Assembly: GCF_038443385.1 (NCBI RefSeq)
Contig: NZ_CP151726.1
Coordinates: 6,324,001-6,388,000, forward strand
DNA length: 64,000 bases
Direction: 5' to 3'
Source of the DNA: Stieleria varia
Lineage (GTDB): Bacteria > Planctomycetota > Planctomycetia > Pirellulales > Pirellulaceae
Shown: positions 25,933-34,527 of the stretch, piece after piece
Layout: every line of letters begins with the position of its first letter
How positions within the stretch are numbered: position 1 is the first letter of the stretch
The notes under the pieces: generated by a model
What the model saw: the letters and a program-made list of their open reading frames with translations, nothing else
The model's database searches: none
Told to the model about the DNA's origin: nothing
Made by a program: the position numbers and the translations under genes

Positions 25933-26454
25933 TTAACAGGTCCGCTTGTACAAATTGCCGGGGTGCGGTTCGACGGATGTGCCAGTGGGTCCGTACTGGT
26001 TTCCGTTAGAATCCGACTGCAGGATTCCGCTGAGATAGCGTCGATGAAAATCGTACGTGTAGAACAAAGACGCCTGAATCTGAATCATTTCGGACTGTGA
26101 TGCCGATGTGATTTTGATCAGGTTCTGGCGAGACTCGTCCAGGCGGTCTCGGTCGTCAGGCGGCAGGGTTTCGATGAATTCTCGCAAGCTTGTGGTGTCG
26201 TCACCTGTTTCTTGCCGGATTTGAGCGAGGACTCTTTTTCGAGACTCGCCGACCTCTGCAGAAATCGTGCGGAGGTTATTAAAAAGTGGCTCCAGTGCAT
26301 GTATCTCGGACTCTGTTGGTCCGTGCAGGCCGCATCGGCCAAGTAGTTCGCGGGTTCGCGTGTTCAGCTCATTGAGTGACGTGGCCAGATCCGCTTCTCG
26401 CGAGAGATGCCGCTGGATCAGCACGATCATTTTTCGGTTGGTGGCCGTTTGCAT
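25933..26454 (-). CDS. flgN: FlgN-like export chaperone for hook-associated proteins
   Basis: 173 residues, nearly all alpha-helical and charged, as in the FlgN family, which binds FlgK and FlgL in the cytoplasm and takes them to the export gate. Sequence likeness within this family is weak, so the call rests on helix content (long stretches such as LATSLNELNTRTRELL), size and position directly before flgK. The C-terminal 30 residues (YGPTGTSVEPHPGNLYKRTC) are polar. The ATG at 26454 is chosen because AAGGA lies seven bases ahead; the frame is open 48 bases further upstream. FlgJ-like gene ends 44 bases upstream. Confidence 0.7.
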   Translation of the reverse strand: MQTATNRKMIVLIQRHLSREADLATSLNELNTRTRELLGRCGLHGPTESEIHALEPLFNNLRTISAEVGESRKRVLAQIRQETGDDTTSLREFIETLPPDDRDRLDESRQNLIKITSASQSEMIQIQASLFYTYDFHRRYLSGILQSDSNGNQYGPTGTSVEPHPGNLYKRTC

Positions 26455-26498
26455 TGGGATTCCTTGTGGTCGGAGCCGTGGTTCCGATGGCATGGGGA

Positions 26499-26870
26499 TC
26501 AAATCGTTTTGGAGACGGTTTCAGCATTGAGAGGCGACTGGGGGCTGGATTCGGACGCCGTCGGCGAGGATCGATCCTGGTTCTTGCTGTATTGCTCCAG
26601 CATCATTTCTGCGATGCCGAGCGGTCGCGATTGGGCAAGGTGTTTGCCGATGAACAAGTCGAACATACCGCCGTACGTGTCGCTCGATTCCTCGCCAAAG
26701 AATCCCGTTTCGAGGGAGTTTCTCATTTCCTTGACCATCATCGACAAAAAGACGCCTTCGAACTCGGTGCCAACGGATTCCATTCGACTCGCGATCGCGT
26801 CCGAAGGGAGATTCGTAACGGTGGCGGAATCAAGCAGTCCTGATGTGAGTCCTCCAGAGATCGGATTCAT
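26499..26870 (-). CDS. FlgJ-like rod-binding protein without peptidoglycan hydrolase domain
   Basis: 123 residues. It contains the Rod-binding domain of FlgJ: FEGVFLSMMVKEMRNSLETG, then TYGGMFDLFIGKHLAQ, and LGIAEMMLEQ. In enterobacteria FlgJ also carries a C-terminal muramidase; here it is missing, as in many other phyla where a separate enzyme opens the wall. It acts as cap or scaffold for rod growth in the periplasm. Gene order flgI-flgJ supports the call. No signal peptide, so export by the flagellar type III system is likely. Confidence 0.88.
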   Translation of the reverse strand: MNPISGGLTSGLLDSATVTNLPSDAIASRMESVGTEFEGVFLSMMVKEMRNSLETGFFGEESSDTYGGMFDLFIGKHLAQSRPLGIAEMMLEQYSKNQDRSSPTASESSPQSPLNAETVSKTI

Positions 26871-26900
26871 ATTGCTTCCTTGCTGAATAGGTTCTCAAAG

Positions 26901-28076
26901 TCACTCGATCACGAGCTCTGCTTGTAAGGCGCCTTGGTTTCGCAGAGATGTCATCACACCGATCAGCGTGTTGGGGGATACGGCGAGGGTGTTCAGGGCA
27001 TTCGCGAGATCACCGACCGTCAGTCCGCCACGCCAGACGTTGTAGGTCCCTCCGCTTTCAAAGATCCCGACATCGCTACGAGGCAGGATCGCGGTCTCAC
27101 CTCCGGAAAAGGGTGCAGGCTGTGATGCGATGGGTGACTCGCTCGTCGCGATTACGATGTTTTCACTTGCAAAGAGAACGCGAGAGATCTTGACGTTGTG
27201 ACCCATCACGATAGTTCCAGTTTTTTGGTTGATCACCACGCGGGCAGGTTGGTCGGGCTGTACGCGCACGGATCCGACCATGGAAATGAACGCGGGCAGC
27301 GACTGCGAGAATTGCCGAGGCACGACGATTTCCACCGTCCCGGAGTTCAACGCCACCGCGTGATCAGGAAACGCAGCGTTGATCGCGTTCATGATTTGGG
27401 TCGCGGTGGAATACGCTTTGTTCCGCAGCACCAGTCGGATGCGTCCTTGTCGAACGATCTGTTCGCAACCGATTTCACGTTCGACGATGGCTTCACAAAC
27501 GCCGACTGTCGGATGATTCTTTTGCAACGATGCCGCATTACCGCCTGCGGAGACTCCACCGCCGATGATTGGACCTTGGGCTATCGCATAGATCTCGTCA
27601 TCGATACCACGCAATGCGGTTTGATTGAGTGTTCCGCCACGAAGGCTCGACGCATCGTCAACCACTGAAACCGTGACCAAGATGGTTTCGCCTTTGCGAG
27701 CGTAGGCGGGGATTTTTCCAGAGACCACCACGGCGGACATGTTCTTGGTGTTGACCGTACCGACTTGCATGCCGCGACGTAGAAAGTAGTTGGTCGCCAT
27801 CACTCGCGTCTGCTCAGCTTTGCCGCCTGTGCCACTGAGTCCAAAAACGAGTCCTTCGCCGGAAACGTGGTTGACCCGCTCGCCTTCTAGAAACGTGATG
27901 TCCTTGACACGAACCGTATCATCGACTTGCAAGTTTCTCGCTTCGCTGTATTCGGGCAGCGGTGTTTGACCGTGCGCTGGTTGACCATTGATCAACAGTC
28001 CGTACACCACTGCGCAGCACAACACTGTAGACAGTGCTGATGTTCCGAGAGCGGATCTGCTGGCGAAGAAATGCAT
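26901..28076 (-). CDS. flgI: Flagellar P-ring protein FlgI
   Basis: 391 residues from the ATG at 28076, with a Sec signal peptide (SALGTSALSTVLCCAVVYGLL to HGQ). The mature part shows FlgI hallmarks: VKDITFLEGERVNHVSGEGL (a variant of the usual GVRDNQLIGYGLVVGL opening), LSGTGGK, MSAVVVSGKIPAYARKGE and ARVVINQKTGTIVMGHNVKI near residue 310. It forms the ring around the rod in the peptidoglycan layer. The frame is open upstream to 28145 but would overlap flgH; the ATG at 28076 gives a good signal peptide. The presence of FlgI and FlgH implies a Gram-negative style envelope with an outer membrane. Confidence 0.93.
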   Translation of the reverse strand: MHFFASRSALGTSALSTVLCCAVVYGLLINGQPAHGQTPLPEYSEARNLQVDDTVRVKDITFLEGERVNHVSGEGLVFGLSGTGGKAEQTRVMATNYFLRRGMQVGTVNTKNMSAVVVSGKIPAYARKGETILVTVSVVDDASSLRGGTLNQTALRGIDDEIYAIAQGPIIGGGVSAGGNAASLQKNHPTVGVCEAIVEREIGCEQIVRQGRIRLVLRNKAYSTATQIMNAINAAFPDHAVALNSGTVEIVVPRQFSQSLPAFISMVGSVRVQPDQPARVVINQKTGTIVMGHNVKISRVLFASENIVIATSESPIASQPAPFSGGETAILPRSDVGIFESGGTYNVWRGGLTVGDLANALNTLAVSPNTLIGVMTSLRNQGALQAELVIE

Positions 28077-28105
28077 GGGACTCTTGAAATTGTGAAGGAG
28101 AAGAA

Positions 28106-28747
28106 TCAGAAAGGCCAGAACTTGTTGACCTTTTTGCTGAACCAACCTTGCCCGGTGTAGGCCTGTTCGGGACCCTGTGGAGTCAACTCGATGCGGAGGT
28201 TGGCCACCAAATGCGACGGCACCGCGTTGTTGGGCAAGATGTCGTACTGGCGCACGATGCCTGAAAGTTGCAACTCGCGTACGTCGCCTTGGACAGCAAT
28301 TCGCCGCTGGCCAGAGATGACCAAGTTGCCGTTGGGCAGTACGTCCATGACCGTGACGGTGAAGCGATCTGAAAATTGACGTGCGCTTCGAAACTCAGCA
28401 TCCCCGCTAAACTCACGAGCGCTGGCGCTGCTTTTGCCGAGCGAACCGTCGCCCGCTGTGCTGCCCAAGCTGCCGCCGAATCCATAATCAAGCGATCCGC
28501 TGACCGACGAGCTGCCAGACTTGTCCATGGATCGTTCATCACGATTGGCGACATCCGTGCTTTCATTGATCAAGATCGATAGCAGGTCGCCACGGTTGTG
28601 TGCCGCATAGTTTCGATACTGATCAACTTGATTCGAGGATCGGCGTTCGAAGAGGCTTTGTGCGCGCGCGTTTTGCAGTTGCGTTGCAAGGACGATTGCG
28701 GCGAAAGCAAGCATTCCGGCCAGATGCGTGCGGTTCAACGTTGTCAT
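28106..28747 (-). CDS. flgH: Flagellar L-ring protein FlgH
   Basis: 213 residues with a signal peptide (LAGMLAFAAIVLATQLQNARAQ). Family motifs: GDLLSILINESTDVANRDERSM and DRFTVTVMDVLPNGNLVISGQRRI, then RELQLSGIVRQYDI. It builds the ring in the outer membrane. Enterobacterial FlgH is a lipoprotein with a conserved cysteine after the signal; here the processed region reads NARAQSLFER with no cysteine, so it is probably cleaved by signal peptidase I. The start ATG overlaps the flgA stop by ATGA. Confidence 0.92.
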   Translation of the reverse strand: MTTLNRTHLAGMLAFAAIVLATQLQNARAQSLFERRSSNQVDQYRNYAAHNRGDLLSILINESTDVANRDERSMDKSGSSSVSGSLDYGFGGSLGSTAGDGSLGKSSASAREFSGDAEFRSARQFSDRFTVTVMDVLPNGNLVISGQRRIAVQGDVRELQLSGIVRQYDILPNNAVPSHLVANLRIELTPQGPEQAYTGQGWFSKKVNKFWPF

Positions 28748-29775
28748 CGGATCATTCCTCGGGGGATTTCGACGCGAGCCAAATTTTTGTCAATCACCAC
28801 GGCGCTGAACTGCTTGTTCGAGTTGGTGTTCAGCACCGCAATCGAGTCTCCTTTGCTGCCAGCACTCATTGCCTTTGCGTTGCGGAGTCTGATTTCATTG
28901 CCGTCAAGATCAATGACCACGTCCAGTAGATCATTTCGTTTGACCAGTGGCTCGCGCACCACCGGGCGATTGGATAAGTAGGTTGACAGCAGGACTTCGT
29001 TTTCCCCGATGTCGCGAGTTGCCGTTTGCCCGATCAACGCATCCGGCGATGCAAACGACTCGCGTCTCGCGATCGGACGCCGAATCACTTGGAACATCGA
29101 TTCATCGATAGCGGTACCGCGAGTGATCGATTGAGTCGAGATCGCGACAGGCAGCGAAACGATGACTTGGGTGTCCAGAACGATTGAGAATCGTTGGCCT
29201 GTCTGCTGTGTGAACTCGACTTGGATCTGTGTTTTTCCGAACGGCAGTTGGGGCTGAACAACGACGGTGACGCCAAACTCGTCTGAAGTCAGCTTGCCAG
29301 AAAGCGTCTCAATTTGAGATTCGTTCTGCAGTCTCACTGCGATCGATTGGGGCTGCATCGCAAACTGTCTGGCGATTTCTTTTGCGATGGATTCCTGAAC
29401 GCGTGACGTGAAGCTTGGCGCACCGAGCGGTACACACCGGATCGATGACTGTTGTGCTCCCGAGACTGTGAATTGATCTCTGCGAAAGCCTTCCAGCAAG
29501 ATTCGTGTTCTGACTTGCCCCATCGAGATGACGCACTGATCGGCTTGGTGGTCGACTCGATCGAGATCCAGTTGAGCGATCTGTTGGCGCTGGATCGGTG
29601 CTCCGCCAATCACGTCGGCGACATCGCCGATCACGATCCATTCCTGCTGCGGGCAGGCAACGTTCTCTTTGAGAACGATCTGTAGATCCGCACAGTGAAC
29701 GGTTCTTGCGCCAGCCATCAGCAGGGCGATGGCGATCACCAGTGCAGAGAAGATTCGAGTGAGTTGGATCATCAT
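28744..29775 (-). CDS. flgA: Flagellar P-ring assembly chaperone FlgA
   Basis: 343 residues, longer than the roughly 220 of enterobacteria. A Sec signal peptide (FSALVIAIALLMAGARTVHC) precedes an N-terminal domain of about 170 residues. The C-terminal part has the SAF/ChapFlgA domain: VSLPVAISTQSITRGTAIDE and ATRDIGENEVLLSTYLSNRP, then RNDLLDVVIDLDGNEIRLRN. It helps assemble the P-ring in the periplasm. It overlaps both neighbours by ATGA (flgG upstream, flgH downstream), so the three are probably translated in a coupled way. Confidence 0.9.
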   Translation of the reverse strand: MMIQLTRIFSALVIAIALLMAGARTVHCADLQIVLKENVACPQQEWIVIGDVADVIGGAPIQRQQIAQLDLDRVDHQADQCVISMGQVRTRILLEGFRRDQFTVSGAQQSSIRCVPLGAPSFTSRVQESIAKEIARQFAMQPQSIAVRLQNESQIETLSGKLTSDEFGVTVVVQPQLPFGKTQIQVEFTQQTGQRFSIVLDTQVIVSLPVAISTQSITRGTAIDESMFQVIRRPIARRESFASPDALIGQTATRDIGENEVLLSTYLSNRPVVREPLVKRNDLLDVVIDLDGNEIRLRNAKAMSAGSKGDSIAVLNTNSNKQFSAVVIDKNLARVEIPRGMIR

Positions 29776-30551
29776 CGTACCAAGTCCGAAGCCGAGGAGA
29801 GCATCTCGTCGCCGGCGCGAATAGCACGCGAGTTCACTTCGTAGGCACGTTGTGCCGTGATCAGAGAAACGAGTTCCGAGACCACCTCCACATTGGAGCC
29901 TTCTACGAATCGTTGACGCAGCTGTCCAAATCCGGCGGTTCCTGGGATGCCAAGTGTTTCGGGGCCCGAGGCCGCCGTTTCGGCGTATAGATTGCTGCCG
30001 AGGTTTTGCAAGCCGGCGGGATTTGCGAATCGCGCTAGTTGAATGCTTGGGCCAGTCGTGGACACGCCCGCAATGCGGTAGCTGATGACGCCTGAGCTTG
30101 AGATGGAGATATCGGTTGCATCCACTGGGATAGCGACTTGCGGGTCCAGCAAGTAGCCATCCGAGTTCACGATCTGACCTTGTTCGTTGGTGACAAAGGA
30201 GCCGTCGCGAGTGTAAGCCGGTAAATCATCCTTTGTGACTTTAAAGAATCCATCGCCCTCAATCGCCATGTGGGTATCGATCCCGGTTTCTTGTGGCGAA
30301 CCTTGGGAAAAGATGCTCGTTGTTCCAACCGCTCGGACGCCGCTGCCGATTTGAAGTCCGATCGGTTTGAGCTGACCGTTGGCCGCAGCGGCACCTGGTG
30401 CTTTGCTTGTGTCGTAGATCAAGTCGGCAAAGTTGATGTGTTTCTTCTTGAATCCGGTCGTGTTGACGTTGGCCAGATTGTTAGCGGTGTTGTCAATCAG
30501 CAGTTCCTGCGCACGCATCCCCGTGGCGCTGGAGTAGAAGGCTTTGAGCAT
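29772..30551 (-). CDS. flgG: Flagellar distal rod protein FlgG
   Basis: 259 residues, the typical length. The N-terminus reads AFYSSATGMRAQELLIDNTA then NNLANVNTTGFKK, the rod/hook family signature, and the C-terminus VSELVSLITAQRAYEVNSRA. The mid part contains GSGVRAVGT and QGSPQETG, diagnostic for FlgG. It forms the distal rod that passes the P and L rings. It is the second gene of the leftward operon, 26 bases after flgF. Confidence 0.95.
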   Translation of the reverse strand: MLKAFYSSATGMRAQELLIDNTANNLANVNTTGFKKKHINFADLIYDTSKAPGAAAANGQLKPIGLQIGSGVRAVGTTSIFSQGSPQETGIDTHMAIEGDGFFKVTKDDLPAYTRDGSFVTNEQGQIVNSDGYLLDPQVAIPVDATDISISSSGVISYRIAGVSTTGPSIQLARFANPAGLQNLGSNLYAETAASGPETLGIPGTAGFGQLRQRFVEGSNVEVVSELVSLITAQRAYEVNSRAIRAGDEMLSSASDLVR

Positions 30552-30577
30552 TTGATATTCCAGGTTAGCGAGATGAA

Positions 30578-31294
30578 CTAGGCGCGGATGTACTCTTGCA
30601 GCGAGTCCGACAGAGCGCGGGTCGCCTTTTGGACCGCTTCGTATTGACGGCTGTTGACAATCAACGCAATGAGCTCGGTCACCGGCTGAACGTTGGACAA
30701 CTCATGATTGAACTGCGACAACTGAACGAGGGCGTCGGATTTGACTGAGTTCTCGCCCGCGATGAAGCTTGCGATACCGACGGGAATCAAAGACTGGTTG
30801 TCTTCGAATGCTGCGGTCTGGATTCTGCCAAGCTCGACTCCGTTTGCAGAGATCGTTCCATCGGTTGCAATCGCTATATCCCGATCCGAGATACTCGGGT
30901 CTATCGTGATGGGACCGTTCTCTCCTTGAATAGGAAAACCCTCTTCATTTATCAGCAGATTGGTTTCAGGATTGCGAAACAGGCGTCCATTTCGTGAGTA
31001 GTGTTCGGTGCCATCGACGTCGAACACCAGAAACCCGTCCCCGGAGATGGCGACGTCCAGGGGTCTGCCCGTCTCCAAGTGACGTCCTGGCTCAAAGCTT
31101 CTCTGTAGCGTGCCCACCTCCGGCCCGAGGTCGATGCTGGCGTCCAGATTTTCTGCCTCAAATCGTTGCTGAATCCCCGCTTGAGTGCGTCGGTGGCCGC
31201 TTGAATTGACGTGCATCAAGTTGGCAGAAATCATCTCCTGCTGCTTGGCGAGTGTCTCCATCGCGGCAGCACCGCTGTACAAGCCGTTGATCAT
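30578..31294 (-). CDS. flgF: Flagellar proximal rod protein FlgF
   Basis: 238 residues from the ATG at 31294, preceded by AGGAGG about ten bases upstream; a GTG at 31315 is in frame but lies before that ribosome-binding sequence. The N-terminus is INGLYSGAAAMETLAKQQEM and the C-terminus TELIALIVNSRQYEAVQKAT, both rod/hook helices. The body (FEPGRHLETGRPLDVAISGD and GFLVF) is typical of FlgF/FlgG. It is the first gene of the leftward flagellar operon and starts 257 bases from divergent fliL. Confidence 0.9.
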   Translation of the reverse strand: MINGLYSGAAAMETLAKQQEMISANLMHVNSSGHRRTQAGIQQRFEAENLDASIDLGPEVGTLQRSFEPGRHLETGRPLDVAISGDGFLVFDVDGTEHYSRNGRLFRNPETNLLINEEGFPIQGENGPITIDPSISDRDIAIATDGTISANGVELGRIQTAAFEDNQSLIPVGIASFIAGENSVKSDALVQLSQFNHELSNVQPVTELIALIVNSRQYEAVQKATRALSDSLQEYIRA

Positions 31295-31397
31295 GAGTTG
31301 GCTGCCTCCTAGCACCTGTAACGATTATTCAGACGATGCTGCATAGAGTTCCATGTCGGCTCAGAGGCACGCGTCGGACATGCCCAGGATGACAGTC

Positions 31398-31411
31398 GAG
31401 GGTTAACCCTC
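31398..31411. promoter_or_regulatory. Perfect 14-bp palindrome between divergent flagellar operons
   Basis: GAGGGTTAACCCTC, midway in the 257-base space between flgF and fliL. It may be an operator or a promoter element for one or both operons. No clear sigma-28 or sigma-54 promoter could be assigned by eye. Confidence 0.4.
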
Positions 31412-31550
31412 AATCAGTTCAGATGGCGAGAGGGCTGATCAAGTCATTCCAATGTGACGTCGATAAACCCTAATAATCCGCATAATCGGTCTATTTTGAT
31501 GCCATGGTGATGCGGAGAAACGTTGACGAGGAACCCCCAGGAATTTGGCA

Positions 31551-32078
31551 ATGGCTGACGAGGCAACAGAACAACCGAGCGAAGAAAAGTCGTCCGGCGG
31601 GATGATGTCCAAGCTAATCGTATGGGGGTTGGTGTTCCTGCTGGGGATCGGAACGGGGGTTTCCGTGGCGATGTTCGTATTGCCCTCGGATAGCGCTGCT
31701 GCAGGGAATTCGCTGCCGCCCCAGCCCGACAAGATGGACATTCCGGAGCCAGACGAGAAGATAGCATTCATCGATTTTGATGAGGTCGTCGTGAACTTGA
31801 ACGACGCAAGATACTCCCGGTACGTGACCTGTAACTTTGCAATTCAGGTGGCCGATTCCCAGAAGGTCGCCATTGAACTGTTGCTCGAAGACAAGAGCGC
31901 CGTCCTGACAAACTGGCTGATCGCACACCTCAGGGAAAAGACGCTGGAAGACGTACGTGGAAAGCTAGGGCACAACACGCTGCGGAGAGAGATACACAGC
32001 AAATTCAATGAGCTGTTGTTCACAGATGGAATCGAGCGTATTCAAGACGTGTTGTTCAAGGACTTCAAAGTTCAATGA
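31551..32078 (+). CDS. fliL: Flagellar basal-body protein FliL
   Basis: 175 residues. One membrane helix (KLIVWGLVFLLGIGTGVSVAMFV) near residues 21-43, then a Pro-rich linker and a periplasmic domain (FDEVVVNLNDARYSRYVTCN and VQVADSQ-like strands, ending in LLFTDGIERIQDVLFKDFKV), which matches FliL. FliL surrounds the stator and supports torque. The ATG at 31551 has CAGGAA ahead of it. It starts the rightward operon, and its stop overlaps the fliM start by ATGA. Confidence 0.88.
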   Translation: MADEATEQPSEEKSSGGMMSKLIVWGLVFLLGIGTGVSVAMFVLPSDSAAAGNSLPPQPDKMDIPEPDEKIAFIDFDEVVVNLNDARYSRYVTCNFAIQVADSQKVAIELLLEDKSAVLTNWLIAHLREKTLEDVRGKLGHNTLRREIHSKFNELLFTDGIERIQDVLFKDFKVQ

Positions 32079-32947
32079 CAAAAGGTGAGCCCCGTCCGTT
32101 TGACTTTCGCGAGATTGCTGCGCTGGATGATACAGCGATATTGCTTCGCGACTGGGTTGCTAAGTCGTCGTCGTTCTTCTCAGAATTTTGGGATGAAATG
32201 ACTGGCTTTTCGGCACAGTTGTCCATGGGAATCGTCAGTACGGAGTCCTATGGCAAAGCACTTGAGGCGGTGTCGAAGGAAAGCCTCTATACCGTTGCCG
32301 ATTTTGAAGGCCAAATGAGCATGCTTTTGTATGCGGACGCGAGCGAGTACCAAGTCATTGTTTCGGAAGTGCTGGGGATCGATCGGCCCGAAGGGGACCG
32401 AGACCTATCGCCCGTCGAACAATCGCTCGCAGAAATGTTCATCACCGAGCTTGGCGACGCGTTGTGCGAAGGATGGATGGGGGCTCAGAAAATCAATATC
32501 GAAACGAGCCCGATTGCCAAGGACCCTCGAAAGACGAGATTGTATCGCAGCAAGGACCTGATGACACAAACAATGATCGAAGTGACGCTCAAGGAAGGCA
32601 AAGCAAAGCTGAATCTGCTCATGCCGAAACAACCAACCTGTGATCTGCTGGACACGTTGGTCGATTCACGCAGCGCGGTGGAGTCGGCGAAACCTTCGGA
32701 GCGGTTGATCGCCAGCTTGCCCATTGATGTCACCGCAGTGGTCGGTACGGCAAAGATTCCGATGCTGGACCTGACTTCTCTGCAACCCGGTCAACTGATC
32801 AAGCTGGATCAGCGAATCGATCAGCCGATCATCGCCTATGTCGACGATCGTCCATTCTATAAATGCTGGCCCGGCAGATCGGGCAACACACAGTCCATTG
32901 AGATCAGTTGTTGTCTCGACGAAAGAGCAAACGGAGAAGTGCAATGA
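32075..32947 (+). CDS. fliM: Flagellar motor switch protein FliM (short form)
   Basis: 290 residues, shorter than the usual 320-350. The N-terminus DFREIAALDDTA is a weak counterpart of the EIDALL CheY-binding motif. The middle part fits the CheC-like FliM domain: STESYGKALEAV and EQSLAEMFITELGDALCEGW. The C-terminus (IDVTAVVGTAKIPMLDLTSL and QPGQLIKLDQRIDQPIIAYV) is the SpoA/FliMN_C domain. It forms the C-ring that sets rotation direction. ATGA overlaps at both ends (fliL and fliN). A single deviating CheY motif may mean altered signalling. Confidence 0.85.
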   Translation: MTKGEPRPFDFREIAALDDTAILLRDWVAKSSSFFSEFWDEMTGFSAQLSMGIVSTESYGKALEAVSKESLYTVADFEGQMSMLLYADASEYQVIVSEVLGIDRPEGDRDLSPVEQSLAEMFITELGDALCEGWMGAQKINIETSPIAKDPRKTRLYRSKDLMTQTMIEVTLKEGKAKLNLLMPKQPTCDLLDTLVDSRSAVESAKPSERLIASLPIDVTAVVGTAKIPMLDLTSLQPGQLIKLDQRIDQPIIAYVDDRPFYKCWPGRSGNTQSIEISCCLDERANGEVQ

Positions 32948-33339
32948 GTGAAGAAGTCGGAACAGAAGATGATGCAGCGGCCGTTGCCCAATCCGAGAAC
33001 CAGGACGCACGCGGCGCCGGGGCGCCCAGCGGGGACCAAGGCAGCGCCGAGAAAGTACCGGATTTTCAGCAGCAGACGTCACGTCCTACGACACAGCCTG
33101 GCAAATTTCAGTCGAAGCGATTTGGCGGAGTTCAAGTGTCACTGACGGCGCATCTGGGACGCGCCAAAGTCACCATCCAGGAACTCGCCGCCTTGACCGA
33201 AGGTGCCGTGATCGAACTGGATCGCGAAATCGGAGAGCCCGTCGAACTGGTCGCTCAAGGTGTGCCACTGGGCAATGGTGAAGTTGTCGTGGTCGATGAT
33301 CGCTTTGCCGTTCGCATCAAAGAGATCTATCAAACCTAG
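32944..33339 (+). CDS. fliN: Flagellar motor switch protein FliN
   Basis: 131 residues from the ATG at 32944, which overlaps the fliM stop by ATGA. The N-terminal 60 residues are a disordered Glu/Gln/Pro-rich tail. The C-terminal SpoA domain reads GGVQVSLTAHLGRAKVTIQE, then LTEGAVIELDREIGEPVELV and VPLGNGEVVVVDDRFAVRIK, exactly the FliN pattern. It makes up the lower C-ring and binds the export ATPase complex. Confidence 0.93.
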   Translation: MSEEVGTEDDAAAVAQSENQDARGAGAPSGDQGSAEKVPDFQQQTSRPTTQPGKFQSKRFGGVQVSLTAHLGRAKVTIQELAALTEGAVIELDREIGEPVELVAQGVPLGNGEVVVVDDRFAVRIKEIYQT

Positions 33340-33430
33340 TGTTTTACCCTCGCGAATTCGCCACCGGCGAACCCTCAGCAAACTCGGCGTTGTCCGCCAA
33401 GCCACTTCGTCTCCAGCCGCAGAATCTGAC

Positions 33431-34495
33431 ATGATTGCAGCATCCAACCAAATCTTGACCCGATTGATCGTCACCCTTGGTGTGTCGCTGGCGTGCACGT
33501 CAATCTATGCACAATCAACGAATGCCACGACCGGCTACCAGGGCGATCTGGCGGACGACGCGTACGGTCGTTATGCCGAGACAGATTCGTCTCCGGTCAG
33601 TATCGTCGATACGTTGATGACGCCGAATCGGGAGTACGAGAATCCACCCGCATCCATTGTTCAGCGACACAGCGTTCAGGTCGTTGCCCCGTCTGTCAAC
33701 CGTCCGGAATCTCAACACGCTCGATCCGAAAGCTCTCGTCGATTCGAAGCCGGCCGCCCGGATGTCGTCAATCGAATGCGAAATTCAGGCGACGTTTTTC
33801 AAGATCAACGAGTCGTCCATGCGTCCGCAGAGATGCGTCGCCAAGACAGTCGTCAGATCCAGTCCGTCGGTTTTGAAATGGCTCAGGAGTACTCGGGCAA
33901 CAACTCGTCGCCAAAAGACGCCCAGTGGCTACAAGATCTGAACTCACGGATGGCAGCAGCGGATTCTGTTGAGAATTCGCATTTGTTGGATCAATCCTCG
34001 CCAGCGTACTCCGAGTCATTCATTGATCGCGAGCGAGCCGCCGAGTCGGAGCAGCCAAACGCGACACGTGACCTGATGACTAAGATCGGCATCAACCTGA
34101 TGTTTGTGCTTGCAATTGCGTTTGGGGCATTGTTGATGATCAAGAATTGGCAAAAGTCGCGGTTTCCAAAACTCGCGAGCAAGTCCGAGTCGCAGGAATT
34201 GAACGTCAGTCAAATATTGCCGCTGAGCAACGGGGCAACGCTGCACGTTGTGGATGGCATGCAGAATCGGTTTGTCGTTGCAATTGACTCCACGGGGATC
34301 AAGTCCGTCAATGTACTGAACCCGTCATTTGACGATGTCATGCAGTTCGCCGAGGAACGGGAAACGAGATCTCAGCGATCACAGCGTCGCCAGTCCGCGA
34401 GTGCTCGCGGAAACGCGATTGAGGCGGAGTCATCGAGCGACATCGATCAGAATCTGATCAACCTGCTGCTTCGCAGTGCCAAGCAAGCAGCCTGA
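33431..34495 (+). CDS. fliO: Flagellar biosynthesis protein FliO-like
   Basis: 354 residues from the ATG at 33431; the frame is open upstream into fliN. A signal peptide-like N-terminus (RLIVTLGVSLACTSIYAQ) leads to some 190 polar residues. Then comes one membrane helix (IGINLMFVLAIAFGALLMI) and a cytoplasmic FliO domain: LNVSQILPLSNGATLHVVDG and FVVAIDSTGI. FliO supports assembly of the FliP export gate. The long polar periplasmic segment is unusual compared with 125-residue enterobacterial FliO. Position between fliN and fliP supports the call. Confidence 0.82.
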   Translation: MIAASNQILTRLIVTLGVSLACTSIYAQSTNATTGYQGDLADDAYGRYAETDSSPVSIVDTLMTPNREYENPPASIVQRHSVQVVAPSVNRPESQHARSESSRRFEAGRPDVVNRMRNSGDVFQDQRVVHASAEMRRQDSRQIQSVGFEMAQEYSGNNSSPKDAQWLQDLNSRMAAADSVENSHLLDQSSPAYSESFIDRERAAESEQPNATRDLMTKIGINLMFVLAIAFGALLMIKNWQKSRFPKLASKSESQELNVSQILPLSNGATLHVVDGMQNRFVVAIDSTGIKSVNVLNPSFDDVMQFAEERETRSQRSQRRQSASARGNAIEAESSSDIDQNLINLLLRSAKQAA

Positions 34496-34527
34496 GAGCG
34501 AGACAAAACGAAAAAGGGACCCGGCAA

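Noticed and set aside
31440-31550. A possible sigma-28 promoter (TAAACCC...ATAATCGG) before fliL
   Set aside because: The spacing and the -10 half do not fit the consensus well enough to claim it.
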